DNA of 64,000 nucleotides from Membranipora membranacea (taxonomy: Eukaryota > Bryozoa > Gymnolaemata > Cheilostomatida > Membraniporidae): NCBI GenBank assembly GCA_914767715.1, contig OU612072.1:2730001-2794000 (forward strand), in the 5' to 3' direction. This document shows positions 11,646 to 23,889 of this stretch, one piece after another (position 1 is the stretch's first letter; each line of letters starts with the position of its first letter). The translations under genes and the position numbers were made by a program. The notes beneath the pieces are model-generated. The model did no database searches and had not been told where the DNA came from. It was given only the letters and a program-made list of their open reading frames with translations.

Positions 11646-14600
11646 TCAGACATCATAATCATCGTCATCGTCTTCTACATGAGAACCATTCCCTGTCGGT
11701 AAGGTTACAGGGTGCTGTCTGTACAGTGGAGGGGGAGGTTGAGTGGACGCCCCTGCAGAGTTATGACCGGGTAATGTGTTAGTAGTAGTCGTATGCTGAG
11801 ATAAGCCTTGTATATTCAGAGGCTTCGTCGACAAGTCCATTGGCTGAGAAGTGGGCGACAATGTCTTATAAATATTTGATATATCAGTAGAGCCTGCAGG
11901 TAACTGTAGCCCGAGATTAGAGTGACCCGTAGGGTAACGTAATACTAGACTGTTTGTGTGTGCAGCGGTTGAGCTCAGACTAGAGTTAGACAGAAGCGTA
12001 GTGTCAGTAGAGAATATACTCTCTGGTTGAGGGGAGTCTGCTAACACCCCTGCTGCGGAGGTTAGGTGCTGAGCTGTGTCTGTGAGGCGAGTTTGGGGTT
12101 GAGGAGGGGTCGGCTCCGCGGCTGGCTCCTCTTTGACTGGTGGAGTCGCTAAACCGTTCAGTGAGCTGTTACTGCTGACCTATAACAAGAAGAACTAGTA
12201 ATTAGACGCCCAGATACAAAAACTCTCTTTTTGCGAGCACTGGTTCATGGAACAATACCGCAGTGGAAGCAGCTCTTCAAAATCCACATGCATTTTCTGG
12301 ACATTTTTAAATAATTTGAAAACCATGACAAAAAACGACATGTCTGTAAACCTGTCACACTTGTATCATGAACGATCGCTCACCTTTCTAAAAGCTGATA
12401 TTATAGGAGGGGAGGGAGTGGCTTCTTTTATACTTTCTTCCACCACTTTTACTTTGGCTGGCCTCCCTCTTTTTCTATAAAATAAAATCATCAACATCTC
12501 AGCATTACAGTTGAACAATAATCATAATGATTTGTAAATTCTCAATGTTGAGATCTGGGCAAGTCAAGGTATTTGATAAGACTCTCAGCGTTAATTTGAT
12601 TGTCTTGTTTATAGCCTAACTTTCATCTAAGACAGATAATTCATGATTTCTATGACGTTAGAGAGCAAACCAATATTAAGGTGAAGATATGGACTGCGAG
12701 GGCATTATGTCAGAGGTATGAACTAATCAATTGGGTTAATTTTAAGGTTGTTGATGATAAAAAGCCGATCTAATCTACCCTGGGCATTACAGCTGATTTG
12801 TGATAAAATTAGCCCGGAAAATTTAAAATTAGCAACTCCTTAGAAAGTTGAGCTGTAAAGAGAATTGCATATTATATATGGGCAGAGTTATAAGAGCCGC
12901 CATATCGTGGCCTTGTCTAGGATTACACTGCAATCAATCATGCCTATCTCTTGCAAGATTCTGTTATAATGACAGCCCCAAATAGAAATATGACAGCTCA
13001 GGTTGCACAACGCAACAAAGCTAGACAGACAACTTTAATGTTAGCATACAAAATATATAATTTTGCAATGGTCAAATTTTACACCAAAAGTTGTTATTGC
13101 AGGTTGGCTAAACATATGCTTATTATTAAGTGACCCTATTGCATGGCCTGTAAGGTCGAGCAAAACTGTCAAAAAATGTGAGCAGATAAAGTAAGAGCAG
13201 AAATCAGTGATCGGATGTGTTTTTGCAGCGAGTACTGTTTGTGTTAGGATAGTGTGTGGATAAGATGGGCATAAGATGTTAGTTAACTTAAGAGACTCCT
13301 GCTATCCAATACTAACAACACAAATATGTAAACATGATTAACTAAGGAACAGATTGTAAACCCTGTCTGCAGTTATCAGGTGATGGGCATAATAATATTA
13401 TGGTATTATTTTTCAGTGATATAAAGTTTGGAACAACATTTATTAAAAAAGACTCTTAAACTTAAAAGACAGCAGTGGTTGTATTTAAGAGAACCTTATA
13501 GCAGCAGCATTGTATCGCAATGCTGACAGAACTACCGCAACTATATCATAACGTTCGATAATGCTATTATAAATTTCTGCATATTGATGGTACTGTTTGG
13601 CCAATAAAAAATAAATTCTCCAGATAACAAAAAAACGCATTTAACAGTGTATATACCCAAAATGCAATAAATTTCTTATCCTAAAAAATTTCAGTGGAAA
13701 ACCGTGTTAATCCACTGCCAGAAATTTTATCAGATGGCTAGTCAAAACTGAGGAATGAAACATTGTGAAGACACTGAGATGCCTAGGGTGCGTTCAAAAA
13801 GACAATCTGGGGTAAATTCAGGCCAAATGCACAGGATCAACTCAATTGATCTTTGCGACTATGTGTCCTATCAAGATTTCTTTGTTCCCCAGACAAAGAT
13901 CAAGCAACTGCTGTTCACAATCTGTTACATCAGCAGTGCAGACTTCAGATAGCTGTTAGTCTGTATATAGGATGAGCTCAGCGGTGGTCGACCTCTGATA
14001 GACCTCGCTGGTGGATAGCTGCGTGGGTGTCAGTTGGTCAACACAACAATATAATACAGCTTGATACCTCATGAGACCGATCTAATATATAAACATTGCA
14101 GGTAGCACTGCATGAGTGTGTATGTACCGTCTGTCAGTATAGTCTGTCGGCAGCGCAGGTACTGATATTTTGCCCCGGCTAATCATGCATATGTGTACGT
14201 CTAACGCAAATAGTGTGATTCCAATTTAGTATATGTATCATGAACCCTTAAACTCAACTGGACAACAGTGGTCAACCACATAGAGCAAATACACAGATAT
14301 CGAGCAGTATCCCCCCCTCCCCCCAAATTGGTTATATCTCAATTTCAATGTTCAACGCTCACATATTTCATCTTGCAGCCCAGCACCCAGTACAGCTAAT
14401 CAACGGAGTTTAGGGGCACAAAATCTGGGTATACAAAGGGAATTTTAGACATATAATAATGTGAGCATGCAGTTGTAAACCAGCTAATAGTATATGCTCA
14501 GTGTACATGTGTTTCTAATTCTTACAGCCAGCGAGGGGTGATTATTAGGCTACTCGCTGTCCATCAAAAGACTTCTGCAGCAGCAGCAGCATCGGCAGCA

Positions 14601-17600
14601 GCAGTGTGGGCCACATGTGAGGCGCATTACACGATACATCTCCTCATGTTATACACAGCTGATAAATGTGATGTTGACCTCCTATCGGTTGGTTCAGCTA
14701 GTTCATAACGCCTAAGGGCCAATTACCAAACTGGTGTGCAGATATATTACATACTTGTGCAAAAACTTGGTAGGAACCTCCCATCTGCTATGATTGTGAT
14801 GGGGGGAAAGATTCTAAATTCATTCAGTAGGGTTTCACCTACACCAAGTCGAATCTAATTGCCTGCATTCCAGTTGCTCACCCTCCTACTGTTGCAGTGA
14901 CCAGTGGAAGAGAAGCGACTCCGAACGCAAGCTTGACCAAACGTCTTGGTCTAGATTTGACTGAATTAATCCTAATATTATTTTCCTGTACAGGCCACAC
15001 AACAAATTATCACATTTGTATTTAGGCAGTATTAGTATTGCAGTAATCCCTAAACAATGTCTGATACTGTTTTTATCTTTTAAGTATCTACTCTCTATAA
15101 AGGGGAGATAATATAAACAAAACCTCCAGTATAGACAAGACCTAAGGTGATTAGCAGAAAACATGTCCATGTTTGGGTCAACAAATCCGCCCTCAACTAT
15201 GGGATAGTGTTACACTCTGATTATGATAAATACGCTATCTCTCAGACCTGATTGCTGATGATCACTGTGTGTAGTGGTTACTATGAATCAATTTACAAGA
15301 TAATTATGCCTAAATTTTGTAGTCAGTAGGAACGAGACATCAATGAGATAATTGTAAAATAAGACAACATTTTTTTCCTGCAATGACCATTAGCCGGACA
15401 CTAGCTGCTAAAATTAATAGCATTGTGGGCGAGACCTTGATGGCCTTATAATATTGACCACAATAACATAGGCTCTAGTCTAATTTCAATACAGTCGGCA
15501 CTGGTCTCAGTTATCAATACATTTTAAATAAATCTTGCTTTTGGCAGTAGAGCAGTAGTTGAGAGTATGATATATTTTTTTTCAAATTTGACAAATTATG
15601 CTATATTTGTAGTGCCCATGAGTCATTACTCATTATACACCTGTCAGTCTCTAAATGAGTAGTACATATATAGGTCTGGTTTGAGTTGCTCACCATAGAT
15701 TGTATTCATTTAACCTAAACAATAACACCGCACAATATACCAACATCACTTTCTACATAATGCAACCCACACATTATACTGATGTGTACCCATTTGCCTA
15801 AGGCTTTGGTCAGCCATCAACTATATTTCTTCAAGGACTACAAGTAGGCAGAGGACTGCGCATTGTAATCCTACCATACACTTGGGTAGTTTATGTGTGT
15901 AACATACAGTTTAGGTTGATGTGTACAACATACCGTTTAGGTGGTTTATCCTCATCGTTGACAGAGAATGCCGGTTTGTGTTTCTTTGTCTTCACCTCTT
16001 TCTGCTCTGTGCTGCCGGCAGCACTGGTCCCCGATGCTGCCGCTGATGATGACACGGTGGACGAGGCTCGAGGCTTCTTCTTTGGTGGCTGAGCCGCCGG
16101 GACTGCTGTAGGAGATTGTAGACTAGATGCAGCCGAGTCGTCTGCTGAGGTACCCTCCCCGTCTGCCTGCAGATCGGGAACCAGGGCTACCTATTATAAA
16201 AAAATGGAATCACTTGACTTTTTGACAGCAATTAATTCTAGGAAATTAGGAGTGGAGAGTACAAAATAAACTCTTTTTTTGATGGAAATAAATTATGCAT
16301 AAATAGTTTTCTCAACGCTTCTGACTATACTGAATATTGGTCCCTAATGGAAAAGCGACAAAGAAGTATGCAGATCCTTTTATTGTAGATGGGAAATGAA
16401 GACTATTATGAATTTGTTACAGTATTATAATATATATTAATATCGGTTGATTACTTTAAAGGTAATGCAGAAATTGTCAAAATACCAGGAAAATCAGGAG
16501 TTGTCTACTTGATGTCAAAGAGGGGATAAGTCTTGGTAAGTTATAAGGAAGTTTCAGTACAAACACTAAGAACTGACACACTTTTCAAGGTGAAGAAGCA
16601 AAGATTTGTTAATCTTAATTTTTCATATATGAAGCGTTGGCTAGTAGGACTGTTCACTGGACTCAACCATTGGAGTGGATGATGGCTTTGTTGGTGAGAG
16701 TGTATACAACATGCAAATTTTGGTCCTGGGTTCGAATCCAATGTCAGTCCAATAACTCCTAGGGTTAAAGGGGACCCAGTCATACTCAACTTGTTTACAA
16801 GCTGAGATAAAAATAGGCCAGGACAGGATTGTAGCTTCAGATTTAAGGTAAAATAAGTTTCACCCCCTCCCCCCCCCCCCTTTTTTGGCATGTGGCTATG
16901 AACAACATTATTTAACACATCAACCGACGCCAAGGGACCACCAGTGTTGAAAGCCATGTCAGCATTTTTAGTATAAGAGACTGTGAAAGCTGCGGAGGAA
17001 ACAGAGGCACAGTTCTGTTTGTGGTTCGAGTTTTGAACAGCTCAATATGAGCTTGGAGCAACATATGTTCAACACTGAGCTTTTAGGTCACAGAGTTACT
17101 TTGTAAATTCAAAACTCTACTAACAAATCAGATTTGAGAGATTATCAAGGCCGGCATACTTAAAACAATTACTTTTTTTCTACACACATCTATTGCTCAA
17201 CGTTAGTCTGTGAAATCATATGCAGGACATTTAAAATTAATTTGCTGTCTTATTTAATCAATGTTGTTAAGACTTCCCACTAGATAGATAAAAGAGACAT
17301 TAAAGAGTACCGGGTAATAATGGGACAAGTTATATTTATGGGCATCATATTTATGGGCACTCCTGTCATTCTGGTCTGATGATGCAAGACTTTTACAGCA
17401 TGCCAACACTACACTTGTAAATATCATATACCATAATAAATACCATAACATGAGTTTGATATTATTTCATTTGCCCTATTGGGTCATTTTAAGATTTGAA
17501 AGATTACTGAATAGATTCTCAGACCTAGCACCAATCACTGCTGGTTATCATGAATATTATGTGTATTTCCATTGCAATATTCCCTGGTATATAATTCAAA

Positions 17601-20600
17601 CATTACATGTGCTTTGTGTTTATCTGTTACCTAAATCAACCACTCCCAATGTGTTGTCAAAACATTACATCAAAGAGCTAACATGTATTGTAACAGATAA
17701 TCCTGCAGATTATCTGACCACCTGTCATTATCCCGAGTAATATTGGCTGCAGACACTCACATATAAAGCCTGTCCGCCTCCATCCATCACACAACAAGTC
17801 ATGTCAGTCACATAATCAATAAGTAATTTACTGTCACATTGTCTCGCAGAGTTAGTAAGTCTAATTCGCTCCTTTGTCTTCGCACATTATTACCACTTAG
17901 TCCATCTCTCAAGTCATATAGAAATGTGCTAAAGAGATATAACACCTCACTCTACCATACTATATGTATATAAACTTACCTGACTTTTGAGAAAGTCGAA
18001 TGGCTGATACGAATGTATGACACTTTTTCTGCAATCAAAATAAGTTAATAATATAGAGATATTCAATGACAATGATGTACAGTGATATGAATGAATGAAG
18101 GCGTTCAGATTAATTGACTGAGTTAACCTAACAAACAAAAATGACTTGTCTAGCAAATAAACGATCGTGAGCCGATGAGGAATTTGGCACGATAAGAGAG
18201 AAGGTACTTCCTTGTTGGCAATGACAAACAGTAGGTTGCACAAAAACATTATCAGCATCTCAACATGCAGGGAGTCAGGCCTATAGGGACTAGATAACAC
18301 AGTCTAAATGATGTGTTCGCACCATGACCGATACAACAAATTGCCTGTTTGGTTTCTGTTGACAAGCCATAATGGTAACGCCCACACATTTAATGTGCAG
18401 CTTGTATTATAATTTATCATAAAATGAAGGCTAAATGTGGTCAAGCCTGATCTAGGTCTATCAACATACAACGCACGCACGTGCTCCTAGGGTTCTGTGC
18501 CCCTAGGGTTCTGTGGACAGGTAACAAACAGTTGAAACAACTGGCCCTCTCAATATTATACTAGAACATACGTACAAGTTCACAAAGACACACGGTATGA
18601 GTGGGTTAATTCCTAGAATCTCTGACTCCGATGCCACAAGATGCCAAAAAACTGAGGGCATCTACTTAATATGGTGGCTCACATGATTAAATCTTTCTGT
18701 GGGGTAAGCTCTGGTCTAGCCTGGTGTCAACCGCACTCTGCAGCCTTCAGTTTTATAAACACCAAGCACCAAGATAGCAGAGCTAAATAATAGCACAGAG
18801 ACTTTGTCATAGTGTATGTGCCCAGCAATACCCTACCCTAAGACAGGGTATAGGCTTCAGCAGACCATATACCTTGGTAACAAACCATGAACACTAAGAC
18901 ATAGTGACATATCTGAATAATGGATTAGTATGATCACCAAGTCTTTCAATAACCATGTATACAACTTACATATGAGATGAGGTTAGCGTTTTGGCATTCT
19001 GTCCATTGGCCTTCCCCACAGATTTAGTGATAAGTGATTCCAGGAAGAGTTCTAATGCTCTAGCTGAAAATATACTCAAGTCAAGGAAATATGAATGAAT
19101 TGAGAAGCACGCTATCGGACAGGAAGAAGCAAAAATTTCAGCAAATGCCCATAGAAGACATTAACAGATAAATCTCCCCAAAGCCCTACTGGCGTAGGTA
19201 CAGCACTAACAGGTCTTATGAATACACAACACCAGTCTGATAAATAACAGCAAAACCTAATTATAAAAAATTTCCTGCCAATGGATGATTTGAGGTGGAA
19301 AGTAAGAAAAAAGACACCAGTGATATAACAAAATGTCTACATTTTTTATAATTTCGGCAGGGTGGCGTCTATCTGGACAGTGAACAAAGATTCATGATAC
19401 AACTAAAACTCTCTATCTATACTAGCATTGGGATTATATTCATTCTGAGGAAACTACTACGGATTTAATCCCCATTGTTTCTATATTGAGAGAGAATTAG
19501 TCGAGGCTTATAAAGTTAGTATGTCAAATAGTACTAGTGCTCAGAGTTGTAAATTTAGGTGACATCCTAACCAATCACAGCCATGTAGACTTCCAACTGT
19601 TTTTGAATAAAATGACCACATTCAACAAACTACCTCCAGTTCATTGATTGGATGATCCTTTAAAATGTTAAGTTAGAACTAGAACTTGGTGTACAATTTA
19701 TCCTAATGTTAAAAACTGAGCTTATAAACTTTAAAAAATACATTATTCAGCAAAACTGAATAAATGTGTAAGATGGCAACTGTGATAACAGCCATCACTG
19801 TTTGGTAACCTGTGATTAATATTGATCTGAAAGCAAGGTGGTAAGTAATACCGGCATTACCTCAGATTGTCCAAGGCGGATGGAGATCATACAAGGAAAT
19901 CAAAGCCTAAGCTAAAAAGACCCTCCAACACAGGAAAAGTTCACCCTATTGTGACAATCAACAATTAATCGCGTTGTCTGATCATTGGTATATCAATCTC
20001 TATAAAATGTCCACCGATGAATGGATGGAATCTGCATTGTAGGCCTATCAGAGAAAGGAGTTTGTTCCGATCAAATTCTCAACAACGAAAACTACATATT
20101 AATATTTCCCTCACATTGAGTAAGGGCCTTCACTGATCACAGGCTAGGATGACGGTTATTTTACACACTGGATATGTTGAGGTTGGGTGGGGCTGGTTAT
20201 TTTACACACTGGATGTTGTGGGCCAAAGGATACAGATGACAACAGGAACAGGTGCTGCAATCTTTCCAACTTCTTCATCCGTCTGCATTATCTTCTTTAT
20301 ACGAGCCTAGAATGACAAATAAAACATTCAAAGGAAAACACATAAAAAATATCACTGAAGTAGTAAGCCCTTCATATTTTTTTTTCTTTCACGTTTTGAG
20401 GCTCCTCTGAATCTACCAACAGTCATGTAAACTTCCTTTATTCTTTCAGTGATTACCAATACCATAAATTTTTACACTTCATGAATACATTGCATGCAGA
20501 TAATTCTAAGAAATGATTTGTTGTTGTTTTCCATTATTGGCGGAATTCCTTACTATTGAAATTCCTAGAATCTCTCAATCATGGACTGACATTGCCAAAT

Positions 20601-21062
20601 CGACAATTGCTTAGTGATGGGTTAACAATGACACTGTAATTCGAGGACAGGTAATATCAAGGAGTAACAGGGTGTTGCTCCTTGGAAATACTAAGCATAC
20701 ATTGTTGCTGTAACCAATCAAAGGGGTCGAAGATGGTAAATCTCTGCTGACACATGCAAGTAGACAATGTACACGTGACTCAGGAGTTGTTTTCATTCTC
20801 CTGTTGCAAAACCCATGATATGACACTCGTATATACGAGTCGGGTCCTAAAATATTGCGCCCACTTCCATGAAAAGACATGGTGCCATCAAACTTTTGGG
20901 CATGCATTGTACTCCTTCAACAATACATGTAGGCCTAAACGAACAATGCACAATATGTTATACCAGGTGGTTAGGGCCTAAACTTTGTAACTGGACTACA
21001 TGTTATAATGTTGTACCTACCGGCGGAAATCTTGCGTTGTATTTCTTCTTTTTGCCTCCCAT
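11646..21062 (-). CDS. DRAP1: DRAP1 / NC2-alpha, histone-fold corepressor subunit, 7 exons
   Basis: Predicted exons on the minus strand: 21062-21021, 20306-20234, 19063-18970, 18028-17980, 16190-15934, 12474-12384 and 12179-11646. All junctions are GT-AG and phases agree, giving 379 residues. The first exon encodes MGGKKKKYNARFPP and the second continues ARIKKIMQTDEEVGKIA, nearly identical to vertebrate DRAP1. The histone fold (residues about 9-86) continues through RALELFLESL, NAKTLTSSH and QPFDFLKSQ, followed by VALVPDLQADGEG. NC2-alpha pairs with NC2-beta (DR1) and grips TBP on promoter DNA, usually repressing TATA-driven initiation; it acts in the nucleus. After the fold come Ala/Ser-rich sequence, a KKKPR basic patch, an AT-hook-like RGRPAK in exon 6, a long Ser/Thr/Pro-rich tail and the acidic end DDDDDYDV. 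It is longer than the roughly 200-residue vertebrate protein because of the tail. Confidence 0.95.
14577..14607. repeat. Short CAG/CGG trinucleotide tract in DRAP1 intron 5
   Basis: Interrupted GCAGCAGCAGCAGCATCGGC repeats inside the 3.5-kb intron between exons 5 and 6. Too short to suggest more than ordinary microsatellite behaviour. Confidence 0.7.
16673..16745 (+). mobile_element. tRNA-like head of a SINE remnant in DRAP1 intron 5
   Basis: TGGCTTTGTTGG at 16683-16694 resembles a pol III A box, and GGTTCGAATCC at 16729-16739 is a perfect B box, 45 bases apart. The sequence does not fold as a full tRNA that I can recognise. A tRNA-derived SINE fragment is the likeliest reading; its 3' end is unclear. 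It lies antisense in an intron of DRAP1. Confidence 0.55.
20154..20217. repeat. Two-copy 40-bp direct repeat in DRAP1 intron 2
   Basis: GGTTATTTTACACACTGGAT occurs at 20154 and again 40 bases on, ending about 15 bases from the splice donor of exon 2 (20234). A small local duplication, otherwise unremarkable. Confidence 0.75.
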
Positions 21063-22113
21063 TCTGTAACTTGCAGTAAAATCCGATGAGTGACAGTCTG
21101 TCAGGTGTCAGGCGGTATTTCTTGCCTCAAGTCAGTTACTACAATATTAAAATACAGTATTGAAATAACTCAGCTAGTAGGCAAGTCACATCGAGTTGTA
21201 GAACTTTCTTCTTCTCATTTGGAGTCGTGTGACTACTTCTCATGGTATCAGACGTGATTTAAATTAGCAAAATTAGGAGAAAAGGATAAGGGTGGCCACT
21301 GTTTTGTCGTGAAGGCTGCATCAAATCTGTGCAGCTGTTAATATATGTCCTGTTGACCAACAATGACAATATAAAGGATTTATTTCTAATAAATACACAG
21401 TTTTAACCTGTATGAGCCTGGCACATACATTTAAGATTATCAAGAGCCTGTGTACTTTAATAATCTGCTCATGACCTATCGGTTCTTGTTCCCTTACCCA
21501 ATATACAATCGTTATCAGTTTAAAATACACCGTTGAGTGGCACATCGTGTAAACTTTACCAAGGAACGAAAGAGCATATCCTTGTTATTTATGACCGATC
21601 GGTAGTCAACCCCTTAACCCTGATTATGACCTAAGATATACGCAGGTCAGAGGCACACCCTATGATCCAGGGACTGGAAAAACCTATCATAACCTTGATG
21701 CCTTTAGGCCAGCACACTTTGCAGTATCCACTTTGTGTATAAATTGGAGAATCTGAGAGTTAAAGACCAGTTGTTACATGAAACCTGGGATCAAACTAAT
21801 CTCTAGATTTCAGCTTACACCCATAAGAGGTTAGTTCCATATCTAAATACTGATAGCATGGTTGAGCGGTAGTGCCTATATTTCTTCAGCTAAAAGTTTG
21901 AATGAACCTGGAAATTATTGAAATGGTCACACAGTATCAAGTTTACAGCTCATCTCCAGTTTCTGAGCATTATGTTATTTTTAATATTCTAATAACATAG
22001 TTTTTTTTTTACTTCTTGGTTTCAAGCTGGTAAAACAAAGCTTGGTCTTAAGCATGGTAGGCTGATAGACATTTGGCCCAATTCTAGTATCTACCTTCTC
22101 ACCCAACCAAATG

Positions 22114-22229
22114 AAGGGGGCTACTGTCCCCGTACCATAGGGAAGGGGGCTACTGTCCCCGTACCATAGGGAAGGGGGCTACTGTCCCCGTACCATAGGG
22201 AAGGGGGCTACTGTCCCCGTACCATAGGC
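22114..22229. repeat. 29-bp minisatellite, 4 near-perfect copies
   Basis: Four head-to-tail units, each beginning AAGGGGGCTACTGTCCCCGT and ending ACCATAGGG. Within each unit GGGG...CCCC can pair (GGGGGCTACTGTCCCC), so each copy is a small hairpin. Copies are essentially identical, suggesting recent expansion. Confidence 0.95.
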
Positions 22230-22286
22230 CAATGATATGATTGAATGGAATTGATTGCATATAAATAATATGTATATGCAATCATA

Positions 22287-22334
22287 AAAATAACCAGTGA
22301 GTGTATATTATATTATACACTCACTGGTTATTTT
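22287..22334. repeat. Perfect 21-bp-arm palindrome with 6-base loop
   Basis: The left arm at 22287-22307 (AAAATAACCAGTGAGTGTAT plus A) is exactly complementary to 22314-22334, separated by TTATAT. AT-rich flanks with a GC-richer core suggest a MITE end-to-end remnant or a cruciform-forming site. No gene is attached. Confidence 0.9.
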
Positions 22335-23889
22335 CATGGAGGCTGTACTATTGACTTAGTAAAAACAATGAATGACTGTCTGAGCATGGGACCACTGACT
22401 TTCTTGATGTTTGCGGTTAAGCTGGGGTATAAAATAAAGTGTATCAGTGCTTGTCCCTGATTTGGCAGTAGCTGAGAGTTCAGGTAAAGTAGCAGTGCAG
22501 ACCAATGCAATGAGTTGATAAGCAATCAACTATTAAATAGGTTAAGACTGCTATGGATGTGCAGCAGAAGTGAAGTGACTGGGAGTGTGTAGGCTTATTT
22601 ACAGCATTCAATGATACTAAATAGCCGCCTCAAACTAAGTCTTTAACTAATAAACACTAATTTAACAGTCACAGCAGTGCAAACTATGTTGTTTAAATAA
22701 AAGTAGTAACTGCAGTCTGCAACACTCACTGACTAGCTATGTATGTAGATGTAATAATAAACAAATAACCTGATACAGCAAGCACTAGTAGTTCAATAGA
22801 ATAGATCAAGGACTTATCTCCTTGTTGTAGACAGTATTACCACCTACTACTGTATCACTATTACAAAATTAGTTAAGTTGTAAATAACAGGTTACAGTAA
22901 CGTAACAGCTACGTTATTGTTATAAATTACATAGGAAAAAAACATGCTGTTTGGTAAGTCTTTTAGAACTCATATTAGTACCATTGGTCGCTTGAAGCTA
23001 GTAGCTTGCTCTAGTCTTTTCTAAGTCGTATAATGTAATTTAGATTAATACAGCACCATTTCAAATGATTCTTTTACTGAATACAGCTTTCCTTTTGAAA
23101 AAATGAAAGAAAACTACAGGAAATGATATATCCATGCGCGTGCGCACACCTAGATAGTTAGTGTATCTGAGAGTGGAATGGGGATTTCTGAGAGATACCC
23201 CTAAAATATGATATAGCCTAAGCATAAATAAAAATTGTGAAATTATATGTCCATCATGCACAAAAAAAGGGCTAAATGATAAACACCCCACCCTGTCTGA
23301 AGAGGATAGGCTGACCGTTTCATTTAGTGCCTGGCAAAACTCTCATGGCACAGTATCCGAAAGGTCATAGAGAATGGAATAACTCCTTGGTATAGCTATA
23401 CCTGTTACTCCGTAATGAAAACTATGTGTGTATTTTGCCAACCAATGTACACTACCTATCTATAGTTACACTTACAGTACTACTACTAGTAGCATTATCA
23501 TAGCGAACACCCTATATGATCAATGAAACCACAGAGAGTTCATTGGTACTGACTGGCACTTGGCAACAGAACATAGAAATACATTATTATACCCACCTCT
23601 ACCAAGGGGACCCTAGCAGGTTGGGGCAGTCAAACATACAACATTGCCATGCCCATTGCCCCAGCAGTTTTGGAGCAGACCTGTGAGTAAAGACAAAGTA
23701 CATTCCTTTTCATTATTGCTATTCCACTCTAATTATTATTATATTTCTGCATTGATTATAGAAATTTTATGAAGTTGGCAGTGCAGTGGGTGGGTAGTAA
23801 TAACTGCGGGCTACAACACTGCACTCTTTCATATTTATGGCGTAGTAGCGCTGTCATTGCAATTACGGAGACAATTCTTTCTAACAACT

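Larger units (their letters stand above)
21063..22837. other. No gene recognised; spacer upstream of DRAP1
   Basis: This is the 5' flank of DRAP1 on the right of its start codon. No coding exon is recognisable. The two structured repeats inside it (22114-22229 and 22287-22334) are listed separately. Confidence 0.5.

Noticed and set aside
11225-11668. 147-codon minus-strand frame with repeated CIEPC-like units
   Set aside because: It is the 30-bp tandem repeat read in one frame, running past the DRAP1 stop codon region in a different frame.
16683-16739. Possible tRNA gene
   Set aside because: A and B boxes are present, but no cloverleaf with a paired acceptor stem could be drawn; a SINE head fits better.
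16541-16957. 138-codon minus-strand frame
   Set aside because: It is an antisense reading of the tRNA-like SINE remnant and a poly-C tract inside a DRAP1 intron.
22114-22229. CRISPR-like array
   Set aside because: Units abut with no unique spacers, and the window is eukaryotic.
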